From NCBI GenBank assembly GCA_902478055.1, contig CABSJL010000020.1:1-19752 (forward strand): a stretch of DNA of 19,752 nucleotides, read 5' to 3'. Below, one piece after another: positions 16,242 through 19,752 of this stretch. The DNA is from an uncultured Veillonella sp. Its GTDB lineage: Bacteria; Bacillota; Negativicutes; Veillonellales; Veillonellaceae. A program made the translations under genes and the position numbers. A model generated the notes under the pieces. The model searched no databases and was not told the DNA's origin. It saw only the letters and a program-made list of their open reading frames with translations. Every line of letters begins with the position of its first letter. The first letter of the stretch is position 1.

Positions 16242-16264
16242 AATAAGGTATGTAATATCTTAAG
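16234..16264. promoter_or_regulatory. Inverted repeat over the -10 and start region, probable operator
   Basis: CTTAAGAT at 16234-16241 and ATCTTAAG at 16257-16264 form a perfect 8-bp inverted repeat with a 15-bp spacer. The left arm covers the -10 element and the right arm lies at about +10 to +18. The centre-to-centre distance of 23 bp is about two helical turns, as for a dimeric repressor. An RNA hairpin near the 5' end is the alternative. Confidence 0.5.
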
Positions 16265-16281
16265 TAGTAGAAAGGAATTAT

Positions 16282-17595
16282 ATGAACTCATCTACACCAG
16301 AGCCTCAAAGTGGGGCCATCGATTTTAAGGACTTTACGACGCGGCGTATGCTCCATGTAGTCCTGCCATTATTTATTGTTTCTATTATTGCCTTTTTGGA
16401 CCGTGTAAACATTGCCTATGCAGGCTTGACCATGAAGGAGAATTTACCATGGTTGACACCAGAGGTATTTGGTATGGGGGCTGGCATATTCTTTATTGGC
16501 TATGTTTTATTTGAAGTCCCTGCATCTCTAATCGCTGCGCGCTGTAATGCTATGCATTGGGTGGCACGTATTATGTTTAGTTGGGGACTAGTCTGTATTC
16601 TTATGACGACGATGACCACAGAATTGGAGTTTTATATCTATCGCTTCCTCCTTGGTCTATGTGAAGCCTCTTTATATCCTGTAATTTATTCATTATTGAT
16701 TCCAAATTGGTTCTTGCCAAAGGAACGTGCAAAGGCGATCTCCTTGATGTTAACATCTTTATTGTTCTCTAATATCATCGGTGGTCCATTGGCAGGTATC
16801 TTACTTGATACAACATTCTTTGGCCTTCATGGCTGGCGCACACTCTTTATTGTTGAAGCTATTCCAGCTGTTATCTTTGCTTTCATTTTCGCATTCTGGA
16901 TGAAAGAACGTCCAGATCATGCATCTTGGGTAACGGATGCAGAAAAAGTATATATTAAGGCTGAACTTGAAAAAGAAGAGCAACAAAAGCAAGCTGTAAA
17001 GAAATATACTACATGGCAAGCTTTAAAAGATCCAAAAGTATTGCGTTTAGCGTTAATTTACTTCTTATGGGTTATTGGCTTCTGGGGCTTTAGCTTCTGG
17101 ATGCCTCAAGTGCTTAAAAGCTTATCTGGTTGGCCACCAAGTGTTGTAGCATGGTCTATTGCTATTCCGATGTCTGCTGCATTACTTGTGCAAGTATATT
17201 GCGGTTATTCCTCTGAAAAGCGCAATGAAAAACGTTGGCACGTGGCTACTACATTATTCATTGGTACTATTGGCTTCTTAGCAACACCACATAGTCCATC
17301 TCCAGAAATTAGTTTATTATTTATCTGCTTAACTGCTGTAGGTGTTTATGGTGGTATGGGTGTATGGTGGACAATGCCAACAACCTTCTTATCTGGTGCT
17401 GCTGCGGCGGGTGCGATGGGCCTTATTAACTCCTCTGGTAACATGGGGGGCTGGGTAGGTCCTTACATGCTTGGTTTCATCAATGGTCATACAGGCAGCT
17501 TTACTTATGGTTACTATGTAATGGGCGCTTGTATGTTCCTTGCAGCTCTATTGATTTTGACATTGCCTAAATCTATGGAACACAAGGATGACTAA
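16282..17595 (+). CDS. MFS transporter, anion:cation symporter (ACS) type
   Basis: Twelve-helix inner-membrane transporter of 437 residues. The first helix carries the ACS-family signature FLDRVNIAYAGLTM. GYVLFEVPASLIAAR and RFLLGLCEASLYPVIY follow, then the conserved loop FLPKERAKAIS between helices 4 and 5. A charged cytosolic loop of about 50 residues (KERPDH to KYTTWQALKDPKVLR) separates the two halves. The best-known relatives (GudP, ExuT, phthalate and tartrate carriers) take up organic anions with protons; the substrate here is not evident. AGAAAGGAA precedes the ATG. It has its own promoter and terminator, so it is a single-gene unit. Confidence 0.92.
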   Translation: MNSSTPEPQSGAIDFKDFTTRRMLHVVLPLFIVSIIAFLDRVNIAYAGLTMKENLPWLTPEVFGMGAGIFFIGYVLFEVPASLIAARCNAMHWVARIMFSWGLVCILMTTMTTELEFYIYRFLLGLCEASLYPVIYSLLIPNWFLPKERAKAISLMLTSLLFSNIIGGPLAGILLDTTFFGLHGWRTLFIVEAIPAVIFAFIFAFWMKERPDHASWVTDAEKVYIKAELEKEEQQKQAVKKYTTWQALKDPKVLRLALIYFLWVIGFWGFSFWMPQVLKSLSGWPPSVVAWSIAIPMSAALLVQVYCGYSSEKRNEKRWHVATTLFIGTIGFLATPHSPSPEISLLFICLTAVGVYGGMGVWWTMPTTFLSGAAAAGAMGLINSSGNMGGWVGPYMLGFINGHTGSFTYGYYVMGACMFLAALLILTLPKSMEHKDD

Positions 17596-17621
17596 GTAGT
17601 CCTGCATCAAATTTCAAAATT

Positions 17622-17685
17622 AAAAGAGCTATATCTCTAATACATTCACATTGTAGCGAATGTATGGGGTATAGCTCTTTTTCTT
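17622..17685 (+). terminator. Intrinsic terminator after the MFS gene
   Basis: AAAAGAGCTATA (17622-17633) pairs with 17670-17681. An inner stem TACATTC/GAATGTA (17641-17647 with 17658-17664) closes the hairpin. The right arm ends in CTTTTTC. Confidence 0.87.
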
Positions 17686-17706
17686 TAGTAATAATGCTGT
17701 TTTATG

Positions 17707-17712
17707 TATAAT
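17707..17712 (+). promoter_or_regulatory. -10 element ahead of the peptide remnant
   Basis: A perfect TATAAT lies at 17707-17712, 41 bases before the ATG of the remnant and 133 before the next gene. No clear -35 is visible. It is probably also the promoter of the SAP-domain gene. Confidence 0.5.
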
Positions 17713-17752
17713 GAGAATAATAGAATCTACAGGATAAAAAAGAGAGAATAAT

Positions 17753-17826
17753 ATGTATAGAACGTTATTTTAGCAACCGTATTAGCAACTTTTACAATAG
17801 GCACATCTGTAAATGCTGTATCTTAA
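17753..17826 (+). pseudogene. Remnant of a secreted-protein gene (signal peptide only)
   Basis: The ATG at 17753 has a purine-rich AAGAGAGAA ahead but hits a stop after six codons. One base later in phase, from about 17764 to the stop at 17824-17826, the frame reads VILATVLATFTIGTSVNAVS, a typical signal-peptide hydrophobic core ending in an A-type cleavage site (SVNA). Restoring one A after AGAA (17759-17762) would join M-Y-R-N to this core. I read it as the 5' end of a secreted-protein gene that lost a base and its body. A very short genuine peptide is less likely. Confidence 0.5.
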
Positions 17827-17844
17827 ACTTAAGGAGACAAAAGA

Positions 17845-18462
17845 TTGAAAGCGTGTAGACCCAAGTTTGATGAAATTTCATCATTTGATGAATTTAATAA
17901 ATATTATTGGTATCGTGATGAACTTTCACAAATATGTAAATCATTAGGATTAGAATATAGGGGGACAAAACAAGAACTCAATCATATTATTGAGCAGTAT
18001 TTTAAAGGCAATTTAATTAAAAAATCATCAATAAAAAATAGAAGAAGGCAAGTGGAAACTATTACTTTAGATACACCATTACTTGAATGTAATTTTTCCT
18101 TTAATACGAAGTTTAGAGAATATTTCTCTGATTTAATAGGTGTTTCACGATTTAAATTTAATGCTGATATGGCTACTGCCTGGAGAAAAGTAAAGAGTGA
18201 AAAAAATACAAGCTTTACAATTGGAGATTTGCTGAAAGTATATTATGGTGAATCAGATTATGCAAAGTATGATAATTCGGTTTGTCAATGGAATCAATTT
18301 TTTAAGGATTTTTGTGCAGATGAATCTAGTGGCAATTATTCGAATAAATTAAAAGTAGCATCTATTATTTGGAAAGAAGTTAGAGATTCAAAAAATGAAA
18401 AAATTTATTCAAATAATCTTTTAACTGAATATGCATATAAATTGGAAGCGTATCGCAAGTAG
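17845..18462 (+). CDS. SAP-domain / DUF6434 protein
   Basis: The protein has 205 residues. It starts with TTG at 17845, supported by AAGGAG 8 bases upstream and by the family-like opening PKFDEISSFDEFNKYYWYR. Residues 24-54 form a SAP-type helix-extension-helix (LSQICKSLGLEYRGTKQELN), a small DNA- or RNA-binding module. After a basic linker (KKSSIKNRRRQ), residues about 75-165 match the DUF6434 pattern: FNTKFREYFSDLIG, FKFNADMATAWRKVK, FTIGDLLKVYYG and CQWNQFFKDFCADE. Function unknown; nucleic-acid binding is inferred from the SAP part. Strongly AT-rich, unlike dnaE or citDEF. Confidence 0.82.
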   Translation: MKACRPKFDEISSFDEFNKYYWYRDELSQICKSLGLEYRGTKQELNHIIEQYFKGNLIKKSSIKNRRRQVETITLDTPLLECNFSFNTKFREYFSDLIGVSRFKFNADMATAWRKVKSEKNTSFTIGDLLKVYYGESDYAKYDNSVCQWNQFFKDFCADESSGNYSNKLKVASIIWKEVRDSKNEKIYSNNLLTEYAYKLEAYRK

Positions 18463-18525
18463 AAGCAATTCGTCATTGTAAAGATGTATGGGAAAACGAG
18501 TAATTAAATCTATAAAAGAATAACG

Positions 18526-18600
18526 ATAAAAGCACCTTATATCCTATGAGAAGAGTCATTTGTGATGACTTTTGTATAGGTATAAGGTGCTTTTATTTAT
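18526..18600. terminator. Bidirectional terminator between convergent genes
   Basis: ATAAAAGCACCTTATA (18526-18541) pairs with 18581-18596. Inner pairing CCTAT/ATAGG and AGTCAT/ATGACT (18554-18559 with 18565-18570) completes a long hairpin. T-rich sequence follows on the plus strand, and A-rich sequence on the left supplies a U-tract for the minus strand. It serves the SAP-domain gene and the minus-strand pair. Confidence 0.85.
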
Positions 18601-18611
18601 TTCTGATTTCT

Positions 18612-19040
18612 TTATTGACTTTGTTTTATTACATCCGGTACTTTCCCAGGATTCATATCGAGGTTTAAATCTGTCGATTTGAATGGGGAAGGGTTAGCTT
18701 CTGGTGGTCGTACTTTGAGTTCTGGGTGCAACCATTGTAGTTGTTTTAGTTCCCAGTCGTACTTGGCACCATCGTTTTGTAGTTGGCGAATGTCTTTAAA
18801 GATATCATCCAGTTGGTCGCTATGTTTATTAGCCATCCCTTCGAGGATGTAAAGGCGACCAGCTACACTATCAACGGAAGAACCATCGTGGTCTTCATCG
18901 ACACGCCATTGTAGTTCTGAAATTTGTATTTGCTGGAAGATTATAACAATGACCAGCACGATAATAACGCCCCACATGGGTGTTTCTTTAGCTTTCAAAA
19001 GGGCCCGCAATTTAGATGCGAGCCCAGATGGTTTGTTCAT
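18612..19040 (-). CDS. Small membrane-anchored coiled-coil protein
   Basis: Not recognised as a named family. It is 142 residues from the ATG at 19040-19038; the longer frame upstream lies inside the LysR gene. After a basic N-terminus (KLRALLKAKE) there is one transmembrane segment, WGVIIVLVIVIIFQQ (about residues 23-37). A heptad-like segment follows (LQWRVDEDHDG, YILEGMANKHSDQLDDIFKD), then a proline-rich, polar tail (RPPEANPSPF). The topology is probably N-in, with the coiled coil outside. The start overlaps the LysR stop by one base (TAATG), so the two are translationally coupled. Confidence 0.75.
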   Translation of the reverse strand: MNKPSGLASKLRALLKAKETPMWGVIIVLVIVIIFQQIQISELQWRVDEDHDGSSVDSVAGRLYILEGMANKHSDQLDDIFKDIRQLQNDGAKYDWELKQLQWLHPELKVRPPEANPSPFKSTDLNLDMNPGKVPDVIKQSQ

Positions 19041-19752
19041 TATTGACGATCCTCGAGTTGTAATCCAGGTAATGGTAATTTGGAGTTTACGAAGTCTAAC
19101 CACAAGCGAGAAGCGTGGGAGAGGTAATGACCTTTTTTCCAAATAACATAAAGTGTATGAATGATTTCTGGTACAAGTGGACGTACAACGACCTTGGAAC
19201 CAACCTCTGTATTTTCACCTGCCTCAGGGCAGAGGCGAGACGGTAACAATGCGATGGCAAGGTCTGCACTAACTGTTTGCAACATGAGATCACGTTGGCT
19301 TGTTTCAAATACGATATGAGGTTGAAAACCTGTATGTTTACAAGCTTTGATGATTTCGTCATGCAAATTAAAGTCATCTTTGTGTAATACGAAAGACTCA
19401 TCAGCTAGCATTTCTAAACGAATCTCTTTTTCTTTCGCAAGAGGGCTAGATATTGGAACGATAACGGAAAGCGGATCACTAGTGAGGTAGAAGGACTCAA
19501 ATTCTTTTGGATTTGGTTTCGTACAAATGATACCAATATCAATCAAGCCTTCTTGAACACTAATCTCAACTTTTTTAGAACCTTGTTCATAAAGTTCTAA
19601 TTCAATTTGTGGATATACTTTTTTGAACTCCCCTAAAAGCTGAGCGAAGATAGGTGCATCGGTAATTGGTGGAATACCAATTCTAATGGAACCTTGCTCC
19701 AAACGAAACTCGTTTTCAAAATCAGTTTTTAGATGTTCAAACATGAATACTA
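19040..19752 (-). CDS. LysR-family regulator, effector-binding domain (5' end outside window)
   Basis: The frame is open through the right window edge, so the ATG at 19744 is probably internal and the N-terminal helix-turn-helix lies outside. What is visible is the linker end and the complete periplasmic-binding-protein-like effector domain: GSIRIGIPPITDAPIFAQLL, then FKKVYPQIELELYEQGSKKV, GLIDIGIICTKPN and PLSVIVPISSPLA. A conserved end LWLDFVNSKLPL follows. The target and effector are unknown. It overlaps the membrane coiled-coil gene by one base. Confidence 0.88.
   Translation of the reverse strand, partial: VFMFEHLKTDFENEFRLEQGSIRIGIPPITDAPIFAQLLGEFKKVYPQIELELYEQGSKKVEISVQEGLIDIGIICTKPNPKEFESFYLTSDPLSVIVPISSPLAKEKEIRLEMLADESFVLHKDDFNLHDEIIKACKHTGFQPHIVFETSQRDLMLQTVSADLAIALLPSRLCPEAGENTEVGSKVVVRPLVPEIIHTLYVIWKKGHYLSHASRLWLDFVNSKLPLPGLQLEDRQ

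Noticed and set aside
1..19752. CRISPR array, tRNA or rRNA genes, insertion sequences
   Set aside because: I found no regularly spaced repeats, no cloverleaf or rRNA-like segments, and no transposase frames or terminal inverted repeats.

Overview
The window reads like a chromosomal stretch of a low-GC, Firmicutes-type anaerobe. Purine-rich Shine-Dalgarno sites precede almost every gene, intrinsic hairpin plus U-run terminators separate most units, and codon use is A/T-leaning with GC-richer core genes. Gene content and protein style (dnaE, a pyruvate kinase with an extra C-terminal domain, DASS transporter plus citrate-lyase subunits, ACS-type MFS) suggest the Negativicutes, most likely Veillonella. 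That assignment is inference from recognition, not a database match.

Layout. 1-399 holds the end of a membrane-protein gene that appears frameshifted at an A-run, followed by a terminator (447-488). 573-4736 is a two-gene unit: a YgjP-type zinc metallopeptidase and DNA polymerase III alpha (dnaE). 4885-8335 carries pyruvate kinase, a Bax-inhibitor-1 family membrane protein and a LysR regulator, closely spaced and probably co-transcribed from an extended -10 promoter at 4836-4844. 8336-8730 is a long non-coding gap with a promoter, a short structured RNA and a strong terminator (8408-8502), then a second promoter (8616-8621). 8731-13009 is a carboxylate module: a DASS anion transporter and the citrate lyase gamma, beta and alpha subunits (citD, citE, citF), closed by a strong terminator.

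13258-16040 is an AT-rich accessory unit of four genes: an unrecognised protein, a protein with a possible PD-(D/E)xK nuclease-like C-terminus, a DUF4261 protein and a cupin. 16282-17595 is an ACS-family MFS transporter with its own promoter and an inverted repeat over its start region. 17753-17826 looks like the decayed start of a secreted-protein gene. It is followed by a SAP/DUF6434 protein (17845-18462). A bidirectional terminator then separates two minus-strand genes: a LysR regulator (cut by the window edge) and a small membrane-anchored coiled-coil protein overlapping its stop codon.

How they fit together. The transporter and CitDEF would import a di- or tricarboxylate and cleave it to oxaloacetate (or a related keto acid) plus acetate, feeding the reductive succinate/propionate route typical of these organisms. 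The LysR gene just upstream is the natural candidate regulator. The most unusual point is that CitD lacks the serine that carries the phosphoribosyl-dephospho-CoA prosthetic group (Lys15 sits there), and no citC, citX or citG maturation genes are present in this locus. This raises the possibility of a citrate-lyase-like enzyme that works with free CoA thioesters.
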